From positions 13,555,646 to 13,619,645 of the forward strand of contig JALIRH010000018.1 of NCBI GenBank assembly GCA_023055505.1: DNA of 64,000 nucleotides. Direction: 5' to 3'. Below the pieces are notes generated by a model. The model was not told the origin of the DNA, did no database searches, and saw nothing but the letters and a program-made list of their open reading frames with translations. This DNA is from Callipepla californica brunnescens (lineage: Eukaryota; Chordata; Aves; Galliformes; Odontophoridae). Shown here piece by piece: positions 22,995 through 34,775 of the stretch; the stretch's first letter is position 1, and each line of letters begins with the position of its first letter. The position numbers were made by a program, and so were the translations under genes.

Positions 22995-24557
22995 ATACTT
23001 ATTCTGTCTGTGTTGAAATTATTACATCAAAGCTGTGGGAAAGTGTCTCTTCTTGGAAAACTTATTTCAGGTAATGGTTCCTCTGGTACACTTACACTGC
23101 ACTGTAACAGGATGTTTGATTTTAATTTAGAATAATCGAATGTGAGAACTTGGAGTAAAAAAGCATGGGTTGTTCTAGTAGAAACCACTCCCCTTCTCTG
23201 TGCCTAATAGTGTGTGATGGGCTGCTGCAGGTGGCTTTTTGCATGATTCTTAGAAATTCATTTGCAGCTTTTCATATGATCTAAAATGAGGGTTTTTCTG
23301 TTGTAGTACTGCAACTATCCAAAGTCCCCAGGGCAATCAAAAAAAGAATGAGTGCTTTTTGCTCTGGGCAGAAGTCTTAAAATGGACTATATATTTTTTT
23401 TAAACGAATATAGGAAGCAACACATGATGTTCATGCAAAAAACCAGGAACCTGGTTAAATGCTTTCAACCTCTGAATGACCTGTCGTATTGTTGCTGCTA
23501 TTTGGAGGTGTTGGTGTGCCACTTGAGCTTTTATCTCTAGAAGTGGCCAGCACCTCTGGAAAGCAAATTTAATCTGAAGTTCATTCTGAAAGGTGAAGTT
23601 GATATGGATATGTAACAGATTATGCGTCATTCTGTGTAGCTGTAAAATAAAGGTAAAAGTAGGTCAGCCTTCAGTATTGACTGAATAATTTTAAGGATTG
23701 TCTGGAGACCAAAAACATCTCAAAAAGTAGTATAAGAAGCTGGATCTGTGCTCTTTATACATATATATATGATCATACTTCCTTCTAATCTGCAAAGATG
23801 TGATAGGGGGACCAGTAAATGAAAACAAGGTGTTCATTTTTCAGTATGTTCTTAGAACTCGCCCTGTATCTGAAAGTGTATGAGTCATTGGAGGCTGACT
23901 GAGCTCTCTGAGGTTTTTTTTGTGTGCCTTCTGAGGTTGCTACTCAAGATGGGGTGTTTAAATTTGCAGCGTGGCTTTGGCTGGTGATTTTGCACCAGTG
24001 TGGTGTTCCATGGCACAAGCACTGCTTTCAGCATCTTTCTCTGAATGTAAGTACATTACATAGCTACTTTGTACACAGGCTAATAATGGCAAATCTTACG
24101 TACCTACTGCAAGTGTTTTTGGTTTTTTTTAATCTAGTTCCAGTAATGGTGGTTCTTTGTGGTGTGGGCAGGTCACTTGATGTTGACCTTTCCAATCAAG
24201 CTGCTGTTTCAATTGTAATTCTGTTGATTTCAGGGGGCAGAGGAAAAGTCTGTCTATATAAATATGTTTTGTAGATTTATTTTCTACATCAGTGGCTTAA
24301 AAGGTAGGTATAGTGATAGAGCACCTCGTATAGCCGTACTGTGAGTGCATGGTGGCCTAACTGTGAGGAAGAGGCAAGCATGACAATTAACTCAGCATCC
24401 CCTTGAAAACGGGATGAGATTTTTTCACCACCCGCCTCCAACTAAATCAGGTGTTAACCAGGAGGAGCAAGAAAATAAATCAGTGCAAGCGTGGGTTGCT
24501 ATTTAAATGGAAATCCAACTTACCTCTGCTGTGCATTTCAGCATGTACTACTGGGTG
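22995..24557. other. intergenic, convergent gene ends
   Basis: About 1.6 kb between the SLC25A6 poly(A) signal and a candidate poly(A) signal of the receptor gene on the other strand. No gene recognised; the short open frames here show no family match. Confidence 0.6.
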
Positions 24558-24563
24558 TTTATT
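24558..24563 (-). promoter_or_regulatory. IL3RA: candidate poly(A) signal of IL3RA-like gene
   Basis: AATAAA on the minus strand, 300 nt after the stop codon at 24863. The nearest well placed signal I could find. Confidence 0.5.
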
Positions 24564-24862
24564 TTTCTAGTAAATTGCTTCCCTCAGTCATCCGGCAGCA
24601 TTTTTCAATGTGATTATGCAGTGTGGGAACATAAAGAGGCAAACAATAAATGAGACTTTTAAAAAAAGCATTTGTTTTCTGCCTTATTGAAGCACTTAAG
24701 TCGGTGAAACGTGTCTCTTGGAAAACACTTCCAGCAGGAAAAGGTTATGGAAAATAAGCAGATGCTCACTTCAAGTCCATGATGTGAAGAACACTGCAAA
24801 TAATTAGCAATGATTAGGAGGATGTGCGACTTTGTGTTGGATCCAAATCTCTTTCCAGGAAG

Positions 24863-24931
24863 TCAGGTCGTCTCTTCAACCGTAGTTATTTCCTCAGTAC
24901 ATCTTTTTTGGCGTAGAAGCACGTTCTTGGT
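24863..24931 (-). CDS. IL3RA: IL3RA-like exon 11, C-terminus
   Basis: Acceptor ctccttag, 22 codons then TGA ending at 24863. Encodes [18 protein letters not shown]. The ending resembles remembered CSF2RA (EEVLTVKEIT) more than IL3RA. Confidence 0.75.
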   Translation of the reverse strand, partial: TKNVLLRQKRCTEEITTVEETT

Positions 24932-27900
24932 CTAAGGAGAGGGAAAATACAGCTTTTAAGATACAACGAACGACAGGTTTAGAAATATGTTTATAAATAT
25001 ATTATTATTTTATATTATGATTATATTTAGAAGTATTTATTTAGAAATATATATGCATTTCTGAATGCACCCTGGTCTTCCTATAAGCAATTCTTGTGAA
25101 GCTAGGCATAGGCAAGATGACCAAAGACTGAAGAATGCTGAAATAAAGTGGAGGACTGTGGGAATATAAATTGTCTGGTGAACTGAGTTGGTAGGATCTG
25201 ACCCAAGTCTAAAAAGGAAAGCTGGCAAAACTCCAGCATCAGCTTTAAAGAATGAGCACAGTGAGTTTAGGGTTACAAATCATGAGATCTTTCAATGATC
25301 GGGGAAAAGTATTGAGAAATGGGACAAACAGCAAATGTGGAAGGTCGTGAGAGCAAGTGGGGACATGATGATGAAATGCAAGCTTCAGGAAGCAAGATCA
25401 GCAAAGTATATTTTTAAAATAGTACTTAAATCTAATGTATTGATGAACTAGGAAGGGATAGTCCTGTTGTTCAATGGAGAAACTCCTTGGATAACACATT
25501 TTTTACTTGATCCATTTTGAAGAACTACAGCATTCCAGTGTACTTACTATAAATTGTGTCTGGGAAAGGAGAAAATTCATTTTTAAGTTTAAATTAGGCC
25601 AGGAGTCTGGAAGGTGTTCAGGTGGGTAAGAGACTTGAAAAAGATCATCACAGCCTTGGCGTTTGTGAAGCTGAACTTGAACTCCGGCAGTTACTGCTGA
25701 TCCACTGCTACCTGTAGCAATGCCCATGCAACAGCTTGAGAACCATATCCACCTGCTTTGTGTAGCTCTGGAATCTGGGAGTCTCTCATGTTCAGCAAAA
25801 ACATGCAATCCAAAAGGTCTGTAGTTTTTTAAGGACTGCTTGCTGCTTTACTAGCAATTTAATAAACAACTAGCAATTAATAAATACCTACTTTACACCA
25901 AATTAAGTTATTAGTAACAGTGACAAGTACTTCCTCGCTTTGACTTTTTGAACAATCAAATGAGTTTTTAATGGACCTAATATGGCTCTCATATTTATCC
26001 GGCAATTCTTCATGCCTGCAGCTTATGGTAAGATATAGTTAACCAACGGATGAGCATACCTGGATATCTTCCTCAGCTGGCATATCAAATTTGTCTCTTG
26101 GTTGTGGGATAGGAGGAAATATTCTTTTTAAATTGCAGTACCTTTGGATAGAAAATGGGATAAAGAAATACTAGTCATGCAACACAGCAAATTTTATGTT
26201 GAACCTTAAAGGTGTTATTTATTGCCTTAGAAACCACTAAGTGAGAAGAGGGAAAATATTTTGTATGTTGACTGAGAAGTAACTATTTTTACACTGATCC
26301 ATTGGATAACTACTTTGTGTCTGAAGTTACTATAAATGATTTATTAAGCAAGGCTTAAAATAACCCACATGGCATAAAGAACTTCCACCGATAAGCAAGA
26401 ATTTTTATCAAAGTAAGGACACATTCATCTGTCCTGATTCCCTGTTGTCTGGTACTGCATGGAGTCAGCCATTTTAAAGTAATGTCAAATGCTTAAAAAC
26501 ACTTTTTGTCTTTATTTCTCTTTAGGATCTGGTGGAATGATTCACTAACAATCTGTCCCCCATGGAGTGTCGCAGTGTCATCTGAAACAACACTGCTCTT
26601 AATCCTGAATGACACCGATGATCGGATTCTTCAAGGTTGCCCAGGTAGGAGGAATGTTTTGTAGAGATTCCTACGTTAAGAAGGTCAGTTTACCTCTTGC
26701 AAAGGAAATAATGGAGTACCGTCACTAGGATTGTTCCGAGTGCTATGAGAAGTAAAATCACAAAAATAAAGTAATCTTTCTCTTCACCTGAAACATTCAA
26801 GAGAGAAATGTCAGTGGTCTGCCAAACACTGTTAATTCCAATTGCACTTGAGCTTCTTGATCCAAGTCATGGCATCACCTCCACATGGTGGTACCATAGC
26901 TTATGGGCTCATATCTTCTGCCAGCAGGTCGAGGTAGGTGATCCTCCCCCTTGACTCTGCCCTGGTGAAGCATTGCCTGAGTATTGTGTCCAGTTCTGGG
27001 CTCCCCAGTACAAAAAAAAAAAACAAGGGATCTTGAAAGAGTCCAGCAGAGGGCTACAAAGATGATAAAGGGTGTGGAACACCTCCCTTATGAGGAAAGG
27101 CTGAGAGACCTGGGTCTGTTCAGCCTTGAGAAGAGGAGACTCAGAGAGGATCTAATCCATGTCTATAAATATCTAAGGAGCAGAAGGCAAAGGGACTAGG
27201 CTGAACTCTTGTCAGCAGTGTGTGGTGATAGGACGAGGGAAAATGGTCACAAACTGATGCATAGGAGGTTCTGCACAAATGTGTATGGGAACTTCTTCAC
27301 AGTGCAGTGACGGAGCACTGGCACAGGCTGCACAGAGAGGTGGTGGAGTCTCTTTCTCTGGAGACGTTCAAGACCCGCCTGGACACCTGCCTGTGCAACC
27401 TGGGCTAGGGAGCTACTTTGGCAGGGGGCTGGACTCCATGATCTCTGGAGGTCCCTTCCAACCCCTACAGTTCTGTGATTCTGTGACTCTTGAGTCATCC
27501 AAAGAATTTCCACTTGCCATCTTATAGAACTTTGTTCAGAAGTTCAAGTGTATTTAATGCACCTTCGAACACTTTGAATGTTTAAATTGTGGAGAAAAAT
27601 AAAAAATCCAGACAATGAGGGGAACCAGCCTCAGAAAGAAAAGGGGGCATAGAGATGGGACTGTTAAAGGAAAGTCAAGGAAATGGAATAGGAAGATTCA
27701 GGAGGAAGAGGATAAATTTGAGGATTTAAGGGGACTTTCAGAACTTCTAACAGAAGACAGTTAGGGTCCATCTCAGCTGCTTCCTGTGATCCTGCTGTAT
27801 GAGTCACAGCTGCCATCACAAGCACAGCTATACATGGGCTGCCAGCATCTGAAAAAATCCCCAAACCCACCCTGGATTAAAAGAATATTTCATTCTTACC

Positions 27901-30900
27901 TAACTCCATAGGGTCACTCCATTCCCCCCACTTTCTGCTTACAAAACATCTTCTTTTTCCACGTGCTCTGATTTTCAGAATGCTTTTTTTTTTCACATTG
28001 TAACTTTGGTATTCGTATTTGTGTGTGGCTACCTGAAATCAGAAGGTGTATTTCACTCCACTGGCAACCATTAATAAAATTTGAGTTCTAATTTCCTGAT
28101 ACAGGTTCAGTAAATGAAACTTATTTTTTATGGTTTTGCAGGCCATTAGTTCATCCTACCACTCATTCTGTTTTGGACTTTAAAGATGTTTTTTTGTTTT
28201 TGTTTTTTAATTCGTTGGCTCATAAATATATTCTGTTAAGGTTACCTTCTTTCCTTAGTCATATATGCATCCTAAAAAATATAAAGCAGGACAGTAAGCT
28301 AAAACTGGAGAAGCAGCCTCCAAGTTTGCAAATCACACAGACTTTCCTGGATGGTGTATGTTTTCGTTAACTAAAATTGATGCCTTTGAGACACTCCAAC
28401 AACAGATATGCATCGTCAGGCCTCATGGTGCTTCATGCAAAGCCTGTCGGCTGTCAAGAATGCTTGCAAGGCTGAGAACCGCCCATTTGCAAGGGGAAGA
28501 CTGATAGGTTGTGTTAGAGTCCCAATTTCACTTGTTTAGAAGATCTCAATGTTCCTTCTATTTCTCTGTCCAGAAATACAGTGTTATTTGTCCACAGAAT
28601 GTCTCAATAAAAAGAATATTTCCAATTTTTATTGAAGAGAAAAAAAAAACCAAAAACACCTCTCTCTTAAAATTTCTTTGTGAAATAAATGGAAAGTATG
28701 TCCTTTTGTAAATTGCAAGGAAAGTTCTCCCTATGCCCATCCAAAGCAGGAAATATTAAGGAGGTTACAGCTGATGCTTCCACAAGAAAATATCTTCCTG
28801 AGTTCTTATGATGACGGAAAAGCTACAGTTCCAGGGACAGCTATATTCTATATCAGTGATTTATGTGTTAAACAGGGTAAAATTGAAGATTTGTTGGGAT
28901 AGGAATACTTACGATTACAGGAGGATCCTTTTTATCTTTTGGGGTCTTGTCCTGCAAAACAAAGACAAATCCAAACTGTTTTCGGTTTTCTTGTCAATCA
29001 ATCATATATTTCCCCCCCCTATTTTTCTCTGTTTCTCACTTATAATTAAAGTGAAAATCCAGATGGAGATTCTGCCCCAGTAATATTCTAGAATACAGCA
29101 CTTCAGTTTTATCTTCTTCTGTTTCATTTTAGAAAAGGAAGAAAACAAATTATGTCAGTGGCTGTGAGCTGTATTTGCCTCTATGCAATACACACCTCCA
29201 TCCATCAGGAGTATATCTGAATTATCCAAGCAAAAAAAACCTCCACAGTTCTGGAGGCTGTAACTTTGCAATAGGGTGATAACACAGAGCACAAAACTGA
29301 TAGGAGCAGTAGATTTATTTTCCTTCCATTGAATTCTGATAGACATAGAATCTTTAAGGTTGGAAAAGACCACTGAGATGATCCAGTACAAGCATCTACC
29401 TACCACCAGTATTTCCCCACTAAACTGTATCCCTTAGTACAACATCTAAGGCACATGAAGGATGAGTGGCTGATCCAAGACAGCCAGCTTGGCTTTACCA
29501 AGGGAAGACTGTGCCCGACAAATCTGGTGGCCTTCTATGAAGGAGTGATGGCATCAGTAGACAAAGGCATCAGTAGACAAAGGGACTAATGTCATCTACC
29601 TGGACTTGTGCAAGACCTTTGACATGGTCCCCTACCACATCCTTATTTCTAAATTGGAATGATATGGATTTGATGGGTGGGCTATTCGATGGATGAGGAA
29701 TTGGTTGAATGGTCACAGCCAGAGGGTTGTGGTGAATGGCACTGTGTTCAGGTGGAGGCTGGTGATGAGCAGTGACCCCCAAGGTCTGTCTTGGTACCAA
29801 TGCTCTTCAAACCAGTAGATTGTTATTACCTTATTTTGTATGTTAATTTCATACTCAAAACAGTCTGCGTTTTCCACATGACTTAGAAGGGGTTGTTGCC
29901 ATGTAATTATGCAACCTCCTGGATTGTTAGTACAGTTGGCAGTGATATTCAATGGAGGAGGGAGCCTTTCTGGAATTAAATGAAAGTCATGTAGACATGA
30001 TCAATAAACAGTTATAATTCACGTGTTCCTAGCAAAATGTATGTGAAGCTGAGGCAACTAATTCAACTGTATGCTGATGGTAGAAGTAATTGTAACATGG
30101 GTAAACCACAGTATGAAAATTATAGGCTATGATGCTGCAACTATTGAACATCCAACCTATATCTACAAAACTGTCTGAATGTGTCTTAAATGGCACCACA
30201 GGCATGGTTTTAGGCAACTGGATCCTCCCCCAAATCTTTACCACACATATCACTTGTGGGTACCCACTTATTTAGTTAACGTCGTCTTAATTTGCTGAAC
30301 TCTGTCTGGTTGTTGGGCACAGTGCCCTTGTGGCTCTCATAGAGGTGTGGAATTACTGAGGTGGAGAAATGAGCCCACAGCATAGCTGCCCTCAAAAGCT
30401 TTTCACAGTTGTTTCTCATCACTTGAATCCCAAGGAATTGTTCACACTATTCCCCAAGCTGCTATTCTTTGTTTATTTTAGGAAATCTCAGGAATTCTAT
30501 CTTTTCAGCTATCAGGTATCAAGTTTGTACCACTGTATAGAGTCCTGTAATAGCTGCACACAGTTATTTTATTTTTTTTTTTTTTTTTTTTTTTTCCCTT
30601 CAGTGAAATATTCCTGGCTTTCTTATTCTTATATTTATTTTGGTACAACAATAACCAAAGTGTCTACTTACCAATTGTATATAGTTTTATGTAGTTATCA
30701 TAGAACTGGATCAGGAAGGTTTTGTGGGATCCATTCACCAGGAAATAAGTAGTTATATCTTTAATTGTCACATTTTGGAATTTGCATCCCATGTTTCTGT
30801 CATTTTCATCTTTAATGTAAAGTTCACATTCTGTCTCATCATCATCTCTGTAGGTAACATAACAGATATATAAAAGGTCTTAGTTAAATGTAGGCAGAGC

Positions 30901-33900
30901 GATGTGTTGAGAATTCAGACTACCCAAGGCTCAAGAAGACCTACTTACCTCGAGTTCTGCCAGTAGAGAAAATATTGGGTATCTCCTGGAGCATCCCTTC
31001 CTGCCTGCCAGGTGCAGTTCATGAGGGAAATGTTATAAATTACACAGGAGAAGTTCTCAATGGCTGACCCATTAATGCCTGCAAACACAGCTATGTTAAT
31101 TAAGAGGAAAAAAATGTGTGGACTGCTCCATGCTGGAGAATTGTGGCAGAAGATATAATCTCTGGATTTCAGTAAGTCTTTTGGTAGTGTCCTTCATGAC
31201 ATCATTCCGGACCAGTTGTCCAACCATGAGGTAGACAGATTCATACTACATAACAGATGTACTAGCTCAACAGCAGAGCTCAAATGGTTGCAGTGAATGG
31301 GGCTACATCTGACTGACATTCATTCACTGGCAGTCATCCCTCAGTTCTAGGGGTAGTTCTGTTCAACATTTTTAGCAGTGTTCTGGAAGCTGGAGTGGAA
31401 TGTATCCTGAGAAGGTTTGCTTACAATACAGAACCAGGAGGTACTGCTGACTCCCTGGAGGACAAGAGGCCTTGCAGAGAGATCTAGATACACTGGCATG
31501 TAGGCCAGTCATCAATGGCATGAAGACAAATGCTGGGTGCTGCAACTGGGACAGAGCAATTGCCAGACGCAAGCACAGACTGGAAGAGGAGTGGCTGGAG
31601 AGCAGCTGAGCAGGAAGGAGTCTGAGGGTGCTGGTGACAGTAACTCAGCATGAGCCAGCAGAGTGTTCTGGCAGCCAAGAGGGCAAACCTCATTGTGAAG
31701 TGCATTAAACAGCACAGCCAGATGGTCAAAAGGGTGATTATCCCTCTGTATGTAGCACTGGTGTGGCCTCACCTCAAATTTTACATGCGGTTCTGGGCTT
31801 CACAACATTACATGGACTTTAAGATACTTGAAAGTGCCCAGAGGAGGGCACCAAAGCTGAAGGCTTTGAACAAAAGACTGAAGGTATGTTCTGTGAGGAG
31901 AGGCTGAGGGGTAGATGTAAAACAGTCAAACAGTGCGATTTGATTTTTGAAGGTCACTTCCAATGAAATTATTCTCTCCTCTCCTCTCCGAGTAAACTAC
32001 TTAATCTTATAATTTCCTCCAAGTCTGAAATAGCCCAGATACATGTGACTGCAGAAGTGCTGGTGACTTTAGTGGAGAAAACCAAGTTCAGAAGGAAATG
32101 GGAAAGACACTAACATTTTAACTTGTAACAGCCAGAACAATTACTTGAATCACCCTGAAAACACTGTAATGCAGTGGCATTTTGGAGCCCTAGCAAGAAA
32201 AGGAATAATGCAATTACTGACACTTTTTTTTTAACACCTTTGTTGCAGGACTGCAGAATAGTGACTAGAGAACAAAAAGCTTAAACGGATTTTCAAAAAG
32301 ACAAGCATTTTAAATAGAAAATAATATTTAACTACTGATGAAGGGACTGTTTCCTATAGTTGCAGTTACCTTTAAAAGATTGTTAAAGAAGAAAAACTTA
32401 CCAAGATCATGAGCATTACCTTTGGGGATAAATGGGCAAATTTTTGAGATGTTTGTCTCTGGTACTTCAATTGTAAACACCACTCCTCTGTACAGAGGCA
32501 TGCCATCTTCCACTTCAAACCTGCACAATCTGCTCTCCACCTGAAAAATAACATGTTCATATTTTACTTCTCTAACTCTCCTCTGCTGTGTTAGATGGTG
32601 CTGGATCTCAAAGGGCCAGTAAGCAACAACTCCTGTGGCCAAAATTTAGTGTGTATATGTAGAATTGTAGAATCATTAAGGTTGGAAAGACTTCTTAGAT
32701 CATCAAATCAAACCCCAACCCAACCCCATCATGCCCTCTGACCGTGTCCCTCAGTGCCCACATCCACACGGGTCTTGAACATCTCCAAGGATGGTGCCTC
32801 CACCACCTCCCTAGGCAGCCTGTGCCACTGCCTCACATGCCTATGAATGCTTTGCACTCAAGAACTAACTTTCTTATTTACAAATTGAGGATAATCTAGA
32901 CTGAAACCAAGTAATTGAAAGCACAATTACACAAAAATATTTCTATACCAGAGTATGACTATTAAGGAAGGCTAATATTAACACAATGGCATAAGAGAAG
33001 ATGCTGAATAAACAGGACAACAAAAATGGAATTAAATCCCAGTTAAACAAAAGTCTTCATCTGCTCTCCACAGGGGCTGAGAAATATGCCTATGACATTA
33101 AATTTAAAATTCTTGATGATATTTTGTTGTGTTATTGTAGTACATATTTTCAATTAAGCTGCTTCTTTGCTGTTCTGAATAAGCTGTCCCTCTTTCTCTC
33201 TCCTCCTCTCCCCCCTAGTCTCCTCAACTTTTCTGTTAGGATAGCATGAGCGTATAACATAATGTGTTCTAGAGGCCTGTTCCAGCTTACTGAGAAACAG
33301 GTTAAGAACCTGAGACAGAAAATTCACTACATAATTTGAAATATTCACTTTTCAGCTGAAGGATCTGTGTCCCTCTAAATTTTTTAGGTGTCTCTCTTAG
33401 TCTCACATCCATTTTTTTCTGCAGCTACATTCCCATTCATTCTTCAGCATGGCTGCAGTTCAGGCTATCACCTCCTTTTCTCTTTGGTGACAGAGCCTCA
33501 TTTCTGTGCTTCTTTCTGGAAGCTTCTTCCACATCAGATACGCTCTGGCATTGGCAATAGCTTTCTATAGCCCTTGACAGATCAAGATGTAGACTGCCAA
33601 CAGTCACTTTCAGATTTTAAAGCCAACTGATTCATTTATTTGTTTTTAAGGTAAGTGAAATCTCTTAGAGGTAAGCAAAAAATGCAATTATACACACATA
33701 GCGCATTTACCTCCATCTCTCTGTGTTCAAAGTTTGAGGCCATGGTACACATGTAACTGGAGAAGTTCTTGCTGCTTTGCCAGGATAGCTCCATTCTCCT
33801 ACGATTCAGTGTCAAGTTTGAGATAAAAAATTCTTGAGTCCCTGCTGAAATAGTCACAGAATAATTTCAAGTTAGGATACGGTGCTGTTATGGTTAAATA

Positions 33901-34098
33901 GAGAGCATAGTATGTTTCAGGCTTAAATTCACTATTGCTGGCTTAATTTCAAATAACTGATAAATGCGGAATTAAACACTGTTTCTCAGACTCTGTAAAA
34001 GCATACTTACACCCCATACACTGCAGGTCAGCGTGCAAAGGACAAAATATCATCATACACCAACAAATCATGCATGTGAGCTCAAGAGCATCAAGCAT
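24863..34098 (-). CDS. IL3RA: class I cytokine receptor alpha chain, IL3RA by position (IL3RA/CSF2RA family)
   Basis: Eleven coding exons, in transcript order: 34098-34011, 33844-33711, 32540-32420, 31078-30949, 30847-30672, 29969-29830, 28951-28913, 28032-27900, 26787-26694, 26141-26060, 24931-24863. They join in frame to 401 codons plus stop (human IL3RA is about 378 and CSF2RA about 400, from memory). Seen: a hydrophobic signal segment in residues 8-20; a short N-terminal domain; a cytokine-binding domain with [17 protein letters not shown]; a fibronectin-III domain ending in the WSXWS-type box WGEWS (311-315); a transmembrane helix at about 327-349; and a proline-rich box 1, [12 protein letters not shown] (359 onward), followed by a very short tail. 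Family knowledge: such chains bind IL-3 or GM-CSF and pair with the common beta chain, which carries the signalling tail. The symbol rests on the order ASMTL-SLC25A6-IL3RA-CSF2RA; the C-terminal tail looks more like CSF2RA. Confidence 0.8.
26060..26141 (-). CDS. IL3RA: IL3RA-like exon 10, box 1
   Basis: 82 nt, acceptor tatccaaag, donor gtatgc. Encodes [18 protein letters not shown] and EEDIQ. The Phe-Pro-Pro-x-Pro core is the JAK-binding box 1. Confidence 0.88.
26694..26787 (-). CDS. IL3RA: IL3RA-like exon 9, transmembrane segment
   Basis: 94 nt, acceptor gtttcag, donor gtaaac. Encodes GEEKDY, then an uninterrupted hydrophobic helix from [12 protein letters not shown] to LHYFL, then CKR. Confidence 0.9.
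26925..27490 (+). repeat. CR1 LINE 3' end in IL3RA-like intron 8
   Basis: Sense CR1 with gtgtccagttctgggctccc, aagatgataaagggtgtgga, ggctgagagacctgggtctg, the gatgttcaagac-like segment, gtcccttccaacccctacag and the terminal octamers ttctgtgattctgtgac. Antisense to the host gene. Very similar to the copy at 54.9-55.5 kb. Confidence 0.93.
27900..28032 (-). CDS. IL3RA: IL3RA-like exon 8, WSXWS box
   Basis: 133 nt, acceptor gatttcag, donor gtaaga. Encodes [25 protein letters not shown] and [12 protein letters not shown]. The WSXWS box has Gly for the first Ser, as in the paralog. Confidence 0.88.
28913..28951 (-). CDS. IL3RA: IL3RA-like exon 7, 39-nt microexon
   Basis: Acceptor ttttgcag, donor gtaagt, phase 0 on both sides, 13 codons: [13 protein letters not shown]. 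Supported by an exon of the same length, position and phase in the paralog. Confidence 0.8.
29340..29455 (-). repeat. CR1 LINE 3' fragment
   Basis: Antisense CR1 terminus: catagaatctttaaggttgg and aaaagaccactgagatgatc. It abuts the sense-oriented CR1 piece that follows. Confidence 0.7.
29456..29812 (+). repeat. CR1 reverse-transcriptase fragment
   Basis: Sense CR1 ORF2 remnant. Translated pieces resemble the CR1 reverse transcriptase (a [19 protein letters not shown] stretch and a [17 protein letters not shown] stretch), with frameshifts and a small internal repeat of catcagtagacaaagg. It ends 18 nt before exon 6 of the IL3RA-like gene. Confidence 0.8.
29830..29969 (-). CDS. IL3RA: IL3RA-like exon 6, membrane-proximal domain start
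   Basis: 140 nt, acceptor aattccag, donor gtaata. Encodes [18 protein letters not shown] and [11 protein letters not shown], the PPxN start typical of the second fibronectin-III domain. The adjacent downstream intron begins almost directly with a CR1 fragment. Confidence 0.9.
30565..30597 (+). repeat. poly(T) tract
   Basis: A run of almost pure T within intron 5 of the IL3RA-like gene. Length likely unstable. Confidence 0.8.
30672..30847 (-). CDS. IL3RA: IL3RA-like exon 5
   Basis: 176 nt, acceptor cctacag, donor gtaagt. Encodes [26 protein letters not shown] and [17 protein letters not shown], completing the first cytokine-receptor domain. Two residues longer than the paralog's exon 5. Confidence 0.92.
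30949..31078 (-). CDS. IL3RA: IL3RA-like exon 4, cytokine-binding domain
   Basis: 130 nt, acceptor gtttgcag, donor gtaagt. Encodes [34 protein letters not shown] and LYWQNS, the first cytokine-receptor domain with its Cys-X-Trp pair. Nearly identical to exon 4 of the paralog, unlike the neighbouring exons. Confidence 0.92.
31160..31965 (+). repeat. CR1 LINE fragment, diverged
   Basis: Sense CR1 remnant with recognisable order: the FNIF-like region near 31360, the gagcagctgagcaggaagga region, cctcacctcaaattttacat, and cccagaggagggcaccaaag. Many indels; lies in intron 3 of the IL3RA-like gene. Confidence 0.8.
32420..32540 (-). CDS. IL3RA: IL3RA-like exon 3, N-terminal domain
   Basis: Acceptor atttttcag. 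Encodes [19 protein letters not shown] and ends CPFIPK before gtaatg. A second, stronger in-frame donor (gtaagt at 32401) lies 18 nt further on and would add six residues. The paralog stops at the equivalent of the first donor (KYIPQ), so that one is used here. Confidence 0.75.
32662..32850 (-). repeat. CR1 LINE 3' fragment
   Basis: Antisense CR1 end: gtagaatcattaaggttgga, catgccctctgaccgtgtcc, ggtcttgaacatctccaagg, ctaggcagcctgtgccactg. Confidence 0.88.
33711..33844 (-). CDS. IL3RA: IL3RA-like exon 2, N-terminal domain
   Basis: 134 nt, acceptor tatttcag, donor gtaaat, exits at a codon boundary. Encodes [20 protein letters not shown] with a LSW core and one Cys. Same length and phase as exon 2 of the paralog. 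Confidence 0.85.
34011..34098 (-). CDS. IL3RA: IL3RA-like exon 1, signal peptide
   Basis: ATG at 34098 on the minus strand. Encodes [20 protein letters not shown], a signal-peptide-like hydrophobic stretch, then HADLQCMG; donor gtaagt. A 5' UTR piece (34128-34099) is preceded by acceptor cccctgcag, so a noncoding exon lies upstream. Confidence 0.8.
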
Positions 34099-34552
34099 CT
34101 TTTCTTCTCTGTAAAGATTCAGTGAAGCCTGCAGGGGAAAAAAGAAAATGAAAATTTAAACAACAACAACAAAAAAACCATATCTAAGTGCACTTTTTTT
34201 TCTTTTTTTCCTGCAAATCTTCATTTTCTTCATGACAAGAACAAAGATAGCTATATAATTCACCCCTAGAACATATTCTTCAGAAAAGCTGAGCAAAGTC
34301 CGTGCTTCAGGATTTCTGGTGGTCATCTATTCTTTGAAAGATCTGAGTAGGCACGCTATCTTCTACCACAAGACAGCGGTTTGAGATGAAGAGGCCACTA
34401 ACTCTCATTACTACACATCCACTCACTGTTTTCAGTGCAGGGACCATGACTTAGGATTACTGTTTTCTGAAAAAATATTTGCCCTAACCATCAAAAAGCT
34501 GAGTGGTCTTGCTTTCTGATTCTGTGAACAGCCCTGCCAATTCTACTAACTA

Positions 34553-34775
34553 TAGAATCACGGATTCATACTATCACAGAACCATTAAGGTTGAAAAAGA
34601 CCCCTAAGATCATCTTGACCAGCCACAGCCCATCCTTATCATGCCCACTAACCTTGTCCCTCAGTGCCACATCCATATGTTTCTTGAATACCTCCAGGGA
34701 CAGTGCCTGCATCACTGCCTCATCACTGTGCAGTGCTCCAGCTCCTGCTGTAGAATGACCACCTAGATTGGCTTT
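34553..34775 (-). repeat. CR1 LINE 3' fragment
   Basis: Antisense CR1 end upstream of the IL3RA-like first coding exon: cacagaaccattaaggttga, catgcccactaaccttgtcc, ttcttgaatacctccaggga. Confidence 0.85.

Noticed and set aside
28040..28100. Upstream extension of IL3RA-like exon 8
   Set aside because: An acceptor-like atcag near 28097 would lengthen the exon, but an in-frame TGA precedes the real acceptor and the paralog starts at the equivalent of 28032.
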